In this document: one piece after another, positions 1 through 8,580 of the stretch
Numbering within the stretch: position 1 is the first letter of the stretch
Layout of the letters: each line of letters starts with the position of its first letter
Origin: an uncultured Rikenellaceae bacterium
GTDB taxonomy: Bacteria > Bacteroidota > Bacteroidia > Bacteroidales > Rikenellaceae
Length of the DNA: 64,000 nt
Direction: 5' to 3'
Assembly (NCBI GenBank): GCA_944325305.1
Contig: CALUZO010000013.1
Location: 62,001-126,000 of the forward strand
Position numbers and translations under genes: made by a program
Notes under the pieces: model-generated
Seen by the model: the letters and a program-made list of their open reading frames with translations, nothing else
Database searches by the model: none
What the model was told of the DNA's origin: nothing

Positions 1-2467
1 GGAATACTCCATCTCCGAATGTCGTGATAAGTATTTGTCCCACGAATATTATCATTGTCACCAGCAGGAACAGTTTGCTCTTTCCGAGTTTGAAGAACGC
101 GCTGCAATGGCTTCCGAATGCTTTGGCGTTAAACAGGTTCCAGAACTGCATCATTACGAATAGTGTGAAGAATGACGAGAGCTGGTAGAGTGTCGGATTG
201 TGGCCCCAATGTAAGAGGAGTCCGAGTAGGGTAACCACCATGATGAATCCTACGATGAAGATCGACCTTATCATGGGTTTGTTTATGATGAAGTCGTTTT
301 CGTGCCTCGGTTTTTCTTTCATGACTTCGGGATTTGGCGGCAGCGATGCAAGGGCCATTGCTGCGAAAGTGTCCATAATGAGATTTACCCAAAGGATCTG
401 AGTCACGGTCAGCGGGAGTTCGCCGCCGAATATTGAACCGAAGAACACCACGATGAGGGCTACGAAATTGACCGTAAGCTGGAATAGAACGAATCGCTGA
501 ATGTTCTTATAGAGTGAGCGTCCCCACATCACTGCGGTTGCGATGCTTTTGAAGGAGTCGTCCAGGAGAGTGATGTCGCTGGCCTCTTTAGCTACAGATG
601 TGCCGGTTCCCATAGATAGTCCGACCTGGGCGAAATTGAGTGCCGGTGCATCGTTTGTCCCGTCGCCGGTCACGGCAACTACTTCGCCTTTCTGCTGGAG
701 AAGGCGTACGAGCCGTTGTTTGTCGAGCGGACGTGCACGTGCCATTATCTTAATATCCTGTACACGGTCGAGCAGCTCCTCATCCGTCATTTCGGCAAAT
801 TCAACCCCCGTAATAATATTCCGGGCGGTGTCGACGGCATCGTTCCAGAGACCTATCTGGCGTGCGATTTCGCGTGCCGTTGCCGTAGTGTCGCCTGTTA
901 CGATTTTGACTTGTATCCCGGCATTGAGGCACTCCTTGACAGCATCGGGGACGTCCTTGCGCACCGGGTCGGAGATTCCGACTATTCCTATCAGATGGAG
1001 TTTTTCGCTTTCGATTGCATCTTTCGCATCTCCGAGACCGGTTTCGAGATATGCGAATGCCAGCGTACGCATGGCCTTGTCCTGGAATGCGCGCAGTTGA
1101 CGGTCGATAGTGTCGTTCAACTCTGCATTCACGGAGCACATGGCTTTGACTATCTCTGGCGCACCTTTCACGTATAGCACATTACTTTTGCCGTCAGCCG
1201 CTTTGACGAGTGTTGCCATATATTTGCGCTCGGTAGAGAATGTGATCTGGTCGAGCAGGCGATTTTCGTCACGCAGAGCGGAATAGTCCACTCCTCTGTC
1301 TTTCATCCAAAGCAGCAGGGCGCCTTCGGTCGGATTGCCTATGACTTTACCGTCGGTTCCGATGAAAGCTGTTGAATTCATGGCTATGGATTCGTCGAGC
1401 AGACTGTCGCTTCCCTGGTCGTATCTTATCATCTCGTGGACACGCATTTCGTTGCGTGTCAGTGTACCTGTTTTGTCGGTACAGATGACTGTCACGGCGC
1501 CCATGGTTTCGCTGGCGTGCATTTTACGTACGAGGTTGTTGGTCTTGAGCATCCGGCGCATGTTCATTGCGAGGCTGAGCGTAATACTCATCGGCAGCCC
1601 TTCCGGAATGGCCATTACCATGATTGCGACAGATACCATGAAGTAGCTGAGCAGGCAGTTGACCACATGCAGCCAGTCTCCTGAAGAGAGTTCATGTGTA
1701 ATGAACATTCCCTTGAGCAACAGGATGATGAATATAACTACCGCAAGGCTGCCTCCGATCTTACTGATGATGGCGGATAACTTTGTGAGTTGCTTGTTTA
1801 ACGGGGTTGCTTCTTCGCTTACTGTTGTAGCCTGTTCCGCCACTTTGCCGTATTCCGTGGCGTCGCCGATGGCGTAAACTCTTATGATTGCGTGACCTTC
1901 GGATACGGTTGTCCCTCTCAGGAGTATGTTTGACGGATAGGTGGCCTCTTTGTCAAAATGTTCCGGGTCTGTGGTTTTCGAAGTCTGCGGTTCACCCGTG
2001 AGTGTCGATTCGTTGACCTTGAGCGATATTGCCTCAATGAGTTTGCCGTCGGCCGGAATTTCGTCGCCGCTGCCCACAACTACGATGTCGCCAACCACAA
2101 CATCGCGTTTGGGGATTTCCGTTACCCCTTCGCTGCGTATTACTTTTACCGGGGTGTCGTCGTTTACCTTGTTGAGTACCTCGAAGCGTTTCTTGGCGTC
2201 GTATTCGAACCAGAACGATACGCCTGTCGCCAGAAGTATCGCACCGAATATACCTATCGTTTCGGCGAATTCCCCATCTATGAAGCCGACAATAAGCGAC
2301 AGCAGTGCTGCTACCAACAACACTTTGATGATTGGATCGTTGAATTTCTCTATGAACATCATCCATACCGACTCTTTTTTTGGAGGTGTTAGGATGTTTT
2401 CGCCGTACTCTTCGCGGCTTTTGATGACCTCTTCCGGGGTCAGACCCTTGATCTCTTTCTCTTGCAT
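1..2467 (-). CDS. Calcium-type P-type ATPase (PMCA/SERCA-like), 3' end cut by window edge
   Basis: P-type cation-transporting ATPase, about 822 residues visible; the C-terminus lies beyond base 1. The start at 2467 gives MQEKEIKGLTPEEV, a typical cation-ATPase N-domain. Visible landmarks are LTGEP in the actuator domain, the PEGLP motif of transmembrane helix 4, the phosphorylation motif DKTGTLT at 1457-1477 (Asp331), and the hinge motif TGDGTNDAP near 640-685. PEGLP together with a C-terminal transmembrane block indicates P2-type Ca2+ export rather than heavy-metal transport (family knowledge). It begins 33 bp after rodA on the same strand, so it may be co-transcribed with the elongasome genes or use the weak -7 element at 2496-2503. 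The exact ion is inferred. Confidence 0.93.
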   Translation of the reverse strand, partial: MQEKEIKGLTPEEVIKSREEYGENILTPPKKESVWMMFIEKFNDPIIKVLLVAALLSLIVGFIDGEFAETIGIFGAILLATGVSFWFEYDAKKRFEVLNKVNDDTPVKVIRSEGVTEIPKRDVVVGDIVVVGSGDEIPADGKLIEAISLKVNESTLTGEPQTSKTTDPEHFDKEATYPSNILLRGTTVSEGHAIIRVYAIGDATEYGKVAEQATTVSEEATPLNKQLTKLSAIISKIGGSLAVVIFIILLLKGMFITHELSSGDWLHVVNCLLSYFMVSVAIMVMAIPEGLPMSITLSLAMNMRRMLKTNNLVRKMHASETMGAVTVICTDKTGTLTRNEMRVHEMIRYDQGSDSLLDESIAMNSTAFIGTDGKVIGNPTEGALLLWMKDRGVDYSALRDENRLLDQITFSTERKYMATLVKAADGKSNVLYVKGAPEIVKAMCSVNAELNDTIDRQLRAFQDKAMRTLAFAYLETGLGDAKDAIESEKLHLIGIVGISDPVRKDVPDAVKECLNAGIQVKIVTGDTTATAREIARQIGLWNDAVDTARNIITGVEFAEMTDEELLDRVQDIKIMARARPLDKQRLVRLLQQKGEVVAVTGDGTNDAPALNFAQVGLSMGTGTSVAKEASDITLLDDSFKSIATAVMWGRSLYKNIQRFVLFQLTVNFVALIVVFFGSIFGGELPLTVTQILWVNLIMDTFAAMALASLPPNPEVMKEKPRHENDFIINKPMIRSIFIVGFIMVVTLLGLLLHWGHNPTLYQLSSFFTLFVMMQFWNLFNAKAFGSHCSAFFKLGKSKLFLLVTMIIFVGQILITTFGDGVF

Positions 2468-2495
2468 ATAATTTTTCGATTGGTTTTTACGATTG

Positions 2496-2503
2496 CAAAT
2501 TTA
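2496..2503 (-). promoter_or_regulatory. Possible -7 element before the P-type ATPase
   Basis: Reads TAAATTTG on the minus strand, matching the Bacteroidota -7 consensus TAnnTTTG, and overlaps the rodA stop. It would start transcription about 20 bp before the ATPase ATG. No good -33 TTTG is seen at the expected spacing. Confidence 0.3.
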
Positions 2504-3937
2504 TGTCCTTAAAAGTTCTCTTTTGCCTGCATCGAGCCTTACTGCCACGAAGAATAGGATCGAGAAGGCAAGGAATGACGAGCCACCGTAACTGAAGAAC
2601 GGCAAGGGTATCCCGATCACCGGCACCAGACCAATAGTCATGCCGATGTTGATGACGGCGTGGAGGAAAAATATGCCTGCGACGCTGTAGCAGTAGACTC
2701 TGCCGAATGGGTCCCTTTGTCGTTCGCCCATCTGCATAAGACGCAGTATCAACAGGCAGAACAGTGTTACTACGACGGTAGAGCCCAGGAATCCCCATTC
2801 TTCGCCGACGGTGCAAAAGATAAAATCGGTACTTTGTTCCGGCACGAAATTGAACTGTGTCTGGGTCCCTTGCAGAAAACCTTTGCCGGCAATGCCTCCC
2901 GATCCGATGGCGATGAGCGACTGGTTGTAATTGTATCCTTCTTTTTTTAGATCGACTTCATCGCTTATGACTACGAGTATGCGGTCTCGCTGGTGCGGTT
3001 GCACTATGTTGTCGAAAACGTAGTCGACCGACGGTGCAAAGATTATCGACGTGAGAAATAGAGCTATGAACATGTAGACATTGCGCAGCCGGTGGCGGTA
3101 GGCATAGACGATAACGGCTGGAAGCGACAAGACCGAGCATATGAGCAGTGTAGTGTAAACCGATATGTTGCCGCCGAGGAATGTTATTGTCGAGCAGAGT
3201 ATGATGGTTGCCAGAGCTAATCCGGCGAGGTAGATTATCTTTTGTTTCCAGTGTCCGTTTCGGAGGCTCTCGAATATCACGCATGCTACGATAATGATGA
3301 TGAGAACGGTAAGCGGTTCCATCACTATCGACATGAAAAACAGTGCGATGAATGCGAAAAAGAAGACATGTATCCATCCGTTCAGACCTTCGCGATAAAG
3401 CATGAATAAAAACGAGGTGTAGACAAGAGCAGATCCTGCATCCTTTTGCATGATAATGATTATCGGGGGGATGCCGATCAGTATGGCGAGGGGGATAAGT
3501 TCGCGGAGGCTCGTTATCGAGAAATTGTAACGGCTCATGTAGCGGGCTACTGCCAGCGCAGTTGTGAATTTGGCAAATTCTCCGGGTTGCAGCGATATTG
3601 AACCGATGTTTATCCATGCTTTGGCGCCATTAACCTCTTTGCCTGCCACGAGTACCAGCAATAGAACCGCTATCCCGACAATATAGGCGGGATATGCCAG
3701 CATGTGATAGAATCTTTCGTCGAGCAGCAACAGCACCACGGCAACGCACATGGTTATGCCGATCCATATGAGTTGCATCCCGTAGCGGCTGTTCATGCTG
3801 AAGTTAGAGAGTGCCGAGTCTTCGTGTACGGCAGCGTATATGTTCACCCACCCTATGACCACGAGGGCGAGATAGATCAATATGGCTACCCAGTCGATAT
3901 TGGGGCTTTTGATATTACTTTGACCGCTGCCTGTCAT
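2501..3937 (-). CDS. rodA: RodA, peptidoglycan glycosyltransferase of the elongasome
   Basis: SEDS-family polytopic membrane protein, 478 aa, longer than the usual 370-420 aa. It polymerises lipid II into glycan strands during side-wall growth, working with PBP2. The sequence has many hydrophobic segments; a stretch beginning GKEVNGAKAWINIG and an ending rich in IPLPFFSYGGSS are SEDS hallmarks. The extra length lies in the middle, where additional hydrophobic stretches between about residues 200 and 310 suggest extra membrane helices, as in other Bacteroidota RodA proteins (inference). Its start overlaps the end of mrdA by 23 bp, indicating translational coupling. Confidence 0.95.
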   Translation of the reverse strand: MTGSGQSNIKSPNIDWVAILIYLALVVIGWVNIYAAVHEDSALSNFSMNSRYGMQLIWIGITMCVAVVLLLLDERFYHMLAYPAYIVGIAVLLLVLVAGKEVNGAKAWINIGSISLQPGEFAKFTTALAVARYMSRYNFSITSLRELIPLAILIGIPPIIIIMQKDAGSALVYTSFLFMLYREGLNGWIHVFFFAFIALFFMSIVMEPLTVLIIIIVACVIFESLRNGHWKQKIIYLAGLALATIILCSTITFLGGNISVYTTLLICSVLSLPAVIVYAYRHRLRNVYMFIALFLTSIIFAPSVDYVFDNIVQPHQRDRILVVISDEVDLKKEGYNYNQSLIAIGSGGIAGKGFLQGTQTQFNFVPEQSTDFIFCTVGEEWGFLGSTVVVTLFCLLILRLMQMGERQRDPFGRVYCYSVAGIFFLHAVINIGMTIGLVPVIGIPLPFFSYGGSSFLAFSILFFVAVRLDAGKRELLRT

Positions 3938-5744
3938 AATACGGGTAAGCTATTTGCATGTTTTTTACATATTCCACCAGTTCCGGGCGCTTGACTTCGC
4001 CTGTGAGGTATTTTTCTATCAGAAGCGATGCTATAGGGGCGGCCGAGGTCCCACCGAACCTGCCATGTTCAACATATACCGAGATTGCGATCTTGGGATT
4101 GTCGCGTGGGGCAAAGCTGAGGAATGTCGAGTGGTCGGCTCCGTGCGGGTTCTGTGCCGTTCCTGTTTTTCCGCATATGTCGAGTCCCGGCACCTGGGCT
4201 ATTCGTGCCGTTCCTTCCGGACGATGTACCGCGCGCCACATTCCCTCGACCATAGGTTCGAAGTATTTGGATTCTACCATCGTGTAGTGGGGTTCATAGA
4301 AGCGTGCGTCTATCGAGTCGCGGCCGTCTATCTTTTTGACCACATGAGGGATGTAGTAATGTCCGCGGTTGGCTACCGTGGCTGCGAGGTTGGCCATTTG
4401 GAGTGGTGAAACACCGAGTTCGCCCTGCCCGATCGAGAGGGATATGACGGTGAAGGCATTCCAACTTCCGCGGTATTTCTGGTCGTAGGTTTCGCGTGAT
4501 GGGACAAAGCCGTTCCGTTCGTCTATGAAGTCCGAGTCGAGTTTGCGGCCGAATCCGAAACTGCGGACATATTTTTCCCAGACATCGAAACCGTTCTTTA
4601 CTCCGCCGTATTTCCTGTTTTCAAGGATATCTTTCAATACATAGCAGAAGTAGGCATTGCACGAACACTTTATCGCGTCTATCATGTTCAGTGGAGAGGT
4701 GTGACCGTGGCAGGCGACTCCGCGGCCGCCGGTGTATCCCGCCTTGCCTGCGCAGTAATATTTGTATTCGGGTTTAAGCACCCCTTCCTGAAGTCCGATG
4801 AGACCGTTTACGATCTTGAAAACAGAACCGGGAGGGTATACCGACATTACGGCACGGTTGAAAAAAGGTTTGCGTGGATCGCTGTTGAGCCGTGGAAAAT
4901 TCTTATTCACTTCGCGGCCTACCATTTCGTCCGGGTCGTATGTGGGGCTGCTCGCAAGTGCGAGTATTTCTCCGGTCGATGGTTCGATGGCCACTACACT
5001 GCCGACCTTGCCTGCCAGAAGTTCCTCGGCGAATTCCTGCAATTCGGCATCTATGGTGCAGGTTATGGCTGTCCCGGGACGGGCAACAGTATCGTACATC
5101 CCTTCTGCATACGAGCCTTTAACGACGCCGTGTACGTCCACCATATTGATACGCACTCCTTTCTCTCCTCGTAAAATGTCTTCGAAGGCCAACTCTATGC
5201 CGGTTTTGCCGATATAGTCGCCACCCTTGTAATATGGGTCGCGTTCAAGTTCCCTTTCGTTAACCTTTCCGATGTAGCCCAGCAGATTGCCTGCTATCTT
5301 GCGGGGATATGAGCGCAGTGTCCTGAAAACGGTGTAGAATCCTGGGAATCCGCGTTCATCGAGTTTTATCTTGACCTCTTTGGGGAGTTGTTCCAATATG
5401 ACTTGCCCTTGCCTCCACGAGTACCGTTTCGCTTTTTGTATCTTTTCTCTCATTCCTTCGATGGGTTCGCCGACTATGCTGCACAGCAACAGGGTGTCGA
5501 ACTGTTTGACATCTTTGGGAACCATCATGAGATCGTAAACCTCCTTGCTTTGTACGATGTATTCGCCGTTGCGGTCGAATATCTCTCCTCGAGGTGGATT
5601 CTGTACCTCGTAACGCAGGACGTTATTGTTTGCGTTCTGTTTATATGAGTTGTCTATCAACTGCAAATAGAACAGCCGAACGATTATAACCGCGAATAAC
5701 GTAATTACGAAAATCTGGAGTATAACGCTTCTGGAGGGTCTCAT
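3915..5744 (-). CDS. mrdA: Penicillin-binding protein 2 (elongasome transpeptidase)
   Basis: Class B PBP, 609 aa: N-terminal membrane anchor at about residues 7-30, a dimerisation/pedestal domain, then the transpeptidase domain. The catalytic triad motifs are visible: SVFK with Ser307 and Lys310, an SxN motif in the segment KCSCNAY, and KTGTAQ near residue 515. It crosslinks new side-wall peptidoglycan in the periplasm together with RodA. It overlaps mreD by 4 bp (ATGA) and rodA by 23 bp, so the three genes are tightly coupled. Confidence 0.97.
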   Translation of the reverse strand: MRPSRSVILQIFVITLFAVIIVRLFYLQLIDNSYKQNANNNVLRYEVQNPPRGEIFDRNGEYIVQSKEVYDLMMVPKDVKQFDTLLLCSIVGEPIEGMREKIQKAKRYSWRQGQVILEQLPKEVKIKLDERGFPGFYTVFRTLRSYPRKIAGNLLGYIGKVNERELERDPYYKGGDYIGKTGIELAFEDILRGEKGVRINMVDVHGVVKGSYAEGMYDTVARPGTAITCTIDAELQEFAEELLAGKVGSVVAIEPSTGEILALASSPTYDPDEMVGREVNKNFPRLNSDPRKPFFNRAVMSVYPPGSVFKIVNGLIGLQEGVLKPEYKYYCAGKAGYTGGRGVACHGHTSPLNMIDAIKCSCNAYFCYVLKDILENRKYGGVKNGFDVWEKYVRSFGFGRKLDSDFIDERNGFVPSRETYDQKYRGSWNAFTVISLSIGQGELGVSPLQMANLAATVANRGHYYIPHVVKKIDGRDSIDARFYEPHYTMVESKYFEPMVEGMWRAVHRPEGTARIAQVPGLDICGKTGTAQNPHGADHSTFLSFAPRDNPKIAISVYVEHGRFGGTSAAPIASLLIEKYLTGEVKRPELVEYVKNMQIAYPYYDRQRSK

Positions 5745-6271
5745 TGCGTCTTGCGTGTTTTTTGTAGTTGGCCGGGGGTGAAGAGCAATTGAGTACAGTA
5801 AACCAAAGCAACGGTGACTGCGCTGCTGAATAATATCCTCACAAGAGTAAGGTGAAAATAGCTCCAGCTCAAGGCTTCGAATGAAAAGAAGACCAAACAG
5901 TGTATGAATATGAATACACTGCTATAACGCAGGAATGCTCCCGTGCCGAGTTTGACGGAGTTGGGAATGCCTCCTTCGTTAGCCTCTTCCTTGCCGATGG
6001 AGAGCCTAAGCATCATGGGACGGCAGAAGGCTGAGGCCAGTGAAGCTATGGTATGCAATCCGGCGGTGCCGGATACGGCGTCGACAGCAACACCGATGGC
6101 GAAACCGAGAAGCAATACCGCTATGCGCGGTGTTTGTATCGGCAAAAGAATTATGAACGCTGTATATACCAGCGGATAGATATAGATGCTCAGGTTGAGG
6201 TTGTCGAACAGAAAAGCCTGCAACAAAACCAGAACAATGAAAAATATCGTATATGCCAACGTCCTATGCAT
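5741..6271 (-). CDS. mreD: MreD rod-shape protein
   Basis: Small polytopic membrane protein of 176 aa, length normal for MreD. It is almost wholly hydrophobic, with an N-terminal helix beginning HRTLAYTIFFIVLVLL and a motif GFAIGVAVDAVSGTAGLHT that matches the MreD helix containing a conserved GxxxD. The call rests on position between mreC and mrdA plus topology, since MreD sequences diverge. It starts 34 bp after the mreC stop and overlaps mrdA by 4 bp. Confidence 0.9.
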   Translation of the reverse strand: MHRTLAYTIFFIVLVLLQAFLFDNLNLSIYIYPLVYTAFIILLPIQTPRIAVLLLGFAIGVAVDAVSGTAGLHTIASLASAFCRPMMLRLSIGKEEANEGGIPNSVKLGTGAFLRYSSVFIFIHCLVFFSFEALSWSYFHLTLVRILFSSAVTVALVYCTQLLFTPGQLQKTRKTQ

Positions 6272-6305
6272 ACTGTGAATTCAAGATATAGCTTGTCATG
6301 TGCGG

Positions 6306-7148
6306 TTATTTGTTGTCTTCTTCGTTTAATGCTTCGGCTTCCAACATCATTTGTTCCACCTGGTCGGCATATCTGACCAAAAGAACCTTGTGTACCGAAG
6401 TGAGAGGGGTGGTGAGTTTCACTTCGAGGTCAAAATATGAATCGGCCACCATTTCCCAACTTTGCACGGTCCCTATGACGATGCCCGACGGAAATATCGA
6501 CGAGTAGTCTGTTACTATCGTATCGCCAACCGATATGTCGGCATATTTCGAGACTTCGGTTAGCTGGACGATATCTTCCTTTGCTCCGTTCCAGAATATG
6601 GAACCGAAATGGTCGCTCCCCTTGATACGGCCTGCTGTGCGGAACTTCTCATTGAGTACCGACATGCAAACGGAATATTTCTCGCTGCACGTCTGTACTA
6701 TGCCGACCATTGTGCCTTCGGGGGTTATAACCGCCATGTTGGCCTCTATACCGTCGAGGATTCCTTTGTCAAGGGTGAGAAAGTTTTCTCTGAATGCGAT
6801 GGTGTTGTTGATAACGTTTGCTGTCGTGTAATAGTATTTGGCTGCTTCGCTTTCGGGTAGCTCGAGTGTTTCCTCGGGCTGAGGATTCGCCGCTTTGTAT
6901 TTCTCGAATTCGTTGTGCAACTCGACAAGTTCGTTTACGAGAGAATCATTCTCTTTTTTGAGACTGAAATAGTGCTTTACATCAGAGAATGTCGTATATA
7001 CGTTACCCATAAATGAATTGGTGGAACTTAATATTTTTGCCCTGGTGTAGCTTGTGCTCTGGGCGTAGTAATTAATAGCCACTACTTCGAGAATGATAAA
7101 AAGCAGGGGGACATATATTTGTTTAAAAAATAGAAACAGCCTGTTCAT
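6306..7148 (-). CDS. mreC: MreC rod-shape-determining protein
   Basis: Bitopic periplasmic scaffold of the elongasome, 280 aa from the chosen start. An N-terminal transmembrane helix (about residues 10-30) is followed by a coiled-coil stretch (KKENDSLVNELVELHNEFEKY) and the beta-barrel domain with VITPEGTMVGIVQ and GDTIVTDYSSIFPSGIVIG motifs. The frame stays open upstream to 7220, but the ATG at 7148 places the membrane helix where MreC normally has it, so I prefer it. A spacer of 299 bp separates it from mreB, unusually long for this cluster. Confidence 0.95.
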   Translation of the reverse strand: MNRLFLFFKQIYVPLLFIILEVVAINYYAQSTSYTRAKILSSTNSFMGNVYTTFSDVKHYFSLKKENDSLVNELVELHNEFEKYKAANPQPEETLELPESEAAKYYYTTANVINNTIAFRENFLTLDKGILDGIEANMAVITPEGTMVGIVQTCSEKYSVCMSVLNEKFRTAGRIKGSDHFGSIFWNGAKEDIVQLTEVSKYADISVGDTIVTDYSSIFPSGIVIGTVQSWEMVADSYFDLEVKLTTPLTSVHKVLLVRYADQVEQMMLEAEALNEEDNK

Positions 7149-7447
7149 GCCGGGGTTGGTGTAAAATCGTGTGCTGTCGATCAAATACAGTGCAAACCGA
7201 GAAACATCTATTGATAACATATGTCAATAAACATATCCGGAGATATCCTGCAATTATACAACTATGGTGAAGACCGTGGCCAAGGCGTCGAGCCTGCTCT
7301 GAAATATGCCGGGGCGTCAACATATATTGTATATAGCGATGGTCGGACGCAAACAGCGTGATTGTATGGCGCATCCTATTATGTAATGATACTGGGGTAA
7401 AGCTTTTGCCGTTTCCCCGGTTATCGGTTCTGGCGACCGTGGCCGCC

Positions 7448-8467
7448 TTATTTCATCAGGAACGAGAACTTGTGTATGTTCTTGAGCGCAACACCCGTAC
7501 CGCGGGCCACTGCCCTCAACGGATCCTCGGCTATTACGAACGGGATATTTGTCTTCTCTGAAAGCCTGCGGTCGAGTCCTTTGAGGAGGGCGCCGCCGCC
7601 TGCAAGGTATATGCCGTTCTTGACGATGTCGGCATAGAGTTCGGGAGGCACCATTTCGAGCACCTTCATAATGGTGGCGTCGATTTTTACCAGCGATTTT
7701 TCGAGGGCATAGGCGATTTCGCTGTACGAAAGCGTCAGGGTCGAAGGAAGAGAAGTGAGTACATTCGGACCTGTGACCACGAAGTCATCCGGTTCGTTCT
7801 CGAGTTCCGAAACGGCAGATCCGACTGCTATCTTGATATCTTCAGCCGTACGTTCTCCTATGCGGATGTTGTGTTGTTGGCGTACGTAGCTCTGTATGTC
7901 TTCTGTAAAGACGTCGCCTGCAACGTTGATGCTCTCGCTGCATACTATCCCGCCGAGCGAAATGCAGGCTATCTCGGTGGTCCCACCGCCTATGTCGATT
8001 ATCATGTGTCCTTCGGGGGCTTCTACGTCGAGGCCTGCACCGAGTGCTGCTGCCATCGGTTCGTATATCATGTAGACTTCGCGTCCGCCTGCATGTTCGG
8101 CCGAGTCGCGTACGGCGCGTATCTCGACATTGGTAGAGCCCGAGGGAATACATATGACCATTTTCAGGGTCGGGCTGAAAAGGTGGCTGCGCGAGCGTAC
8201 CTTCTTGATAAGTCCGCGAAGCATCATCTCGGTTGCGTTGAAATCGGCAATGACGCCATCCTTGAGCGGACGTATCGTTTTGATGTTCTGGTGCGTTTTG
8301 CCGTGCATCTGGCGGGCTTGGTTGCCTATGGCGACAACCTTGCCGGTATGGTAATCGAGTGCCACGATAGACGGTTCGTCGACCATGATTTTGCCGTCGC
8401 TTATTATGATCGTGTTGGCTGTGCCTAAGTCTATGGCCAACTCTTGAGTCAAAGAGAAAAGTCCCAT
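7448..8467 (-). CDS. mreB: MreB actin-like cytoskeletal protein
   Basis: 339 aa, full length. The N-terminal phosphate-1 motif (AIDLGTANT), the DIGGGTTEIA phosphate-2 motif and the C-terminal adenosine motif (GIYLAGGGALLKGLD) of the actin/Hsp70 superfamily are all present. It forms membrane-bound filaments that orient the RodA-PBP2 synthases. First gene of the mreB-mreC-mreD-mrdA-rodA cluster; no clear TAnnTTTG element is seen in the AT-rich 113 bp between it and purH. Confidence 0.98.
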   Translation of the reverse strand: MGLFSLTQELAIDLGTANTIIISDGKIMVDEPSIVALDYHTGKVVAIGNQARQMHGKTHQNIKTIRPLKDGVIADFNATEMMLRGLIKKVRSRSHLFSPTLKMVICIPSGSTNVEIRAVRDSAEHAGGREVYMIYEPMAAALGAGLDVEAPEGHMIIDIGGGTTEIACISLGGIVCSESINVAGDVFTEDIQSYVRQQHNIRIGERTAEDIKIAVGSAVSELENEPDDFVVTGPNVLTSLPSTLTLSYSEIAYALEKSLVKIDATIMKVLEMVPPELYADIVKNGIYLAGGGALLKGLDRRLSEKTNIPFVIAEDPLRAVARGTGVALKNIHKFSFLMK

Positions 8468-8580
8468 CGTGTTGAATTATTAAGGGGCCGTTACTTATTT
8501 ATTTTTATCTTTTATATTTAACTCACTCGGGGACAATCTCGGGGGAATGTATTTCCTGCCTTGTCCGTGTGCTCGGGGCA

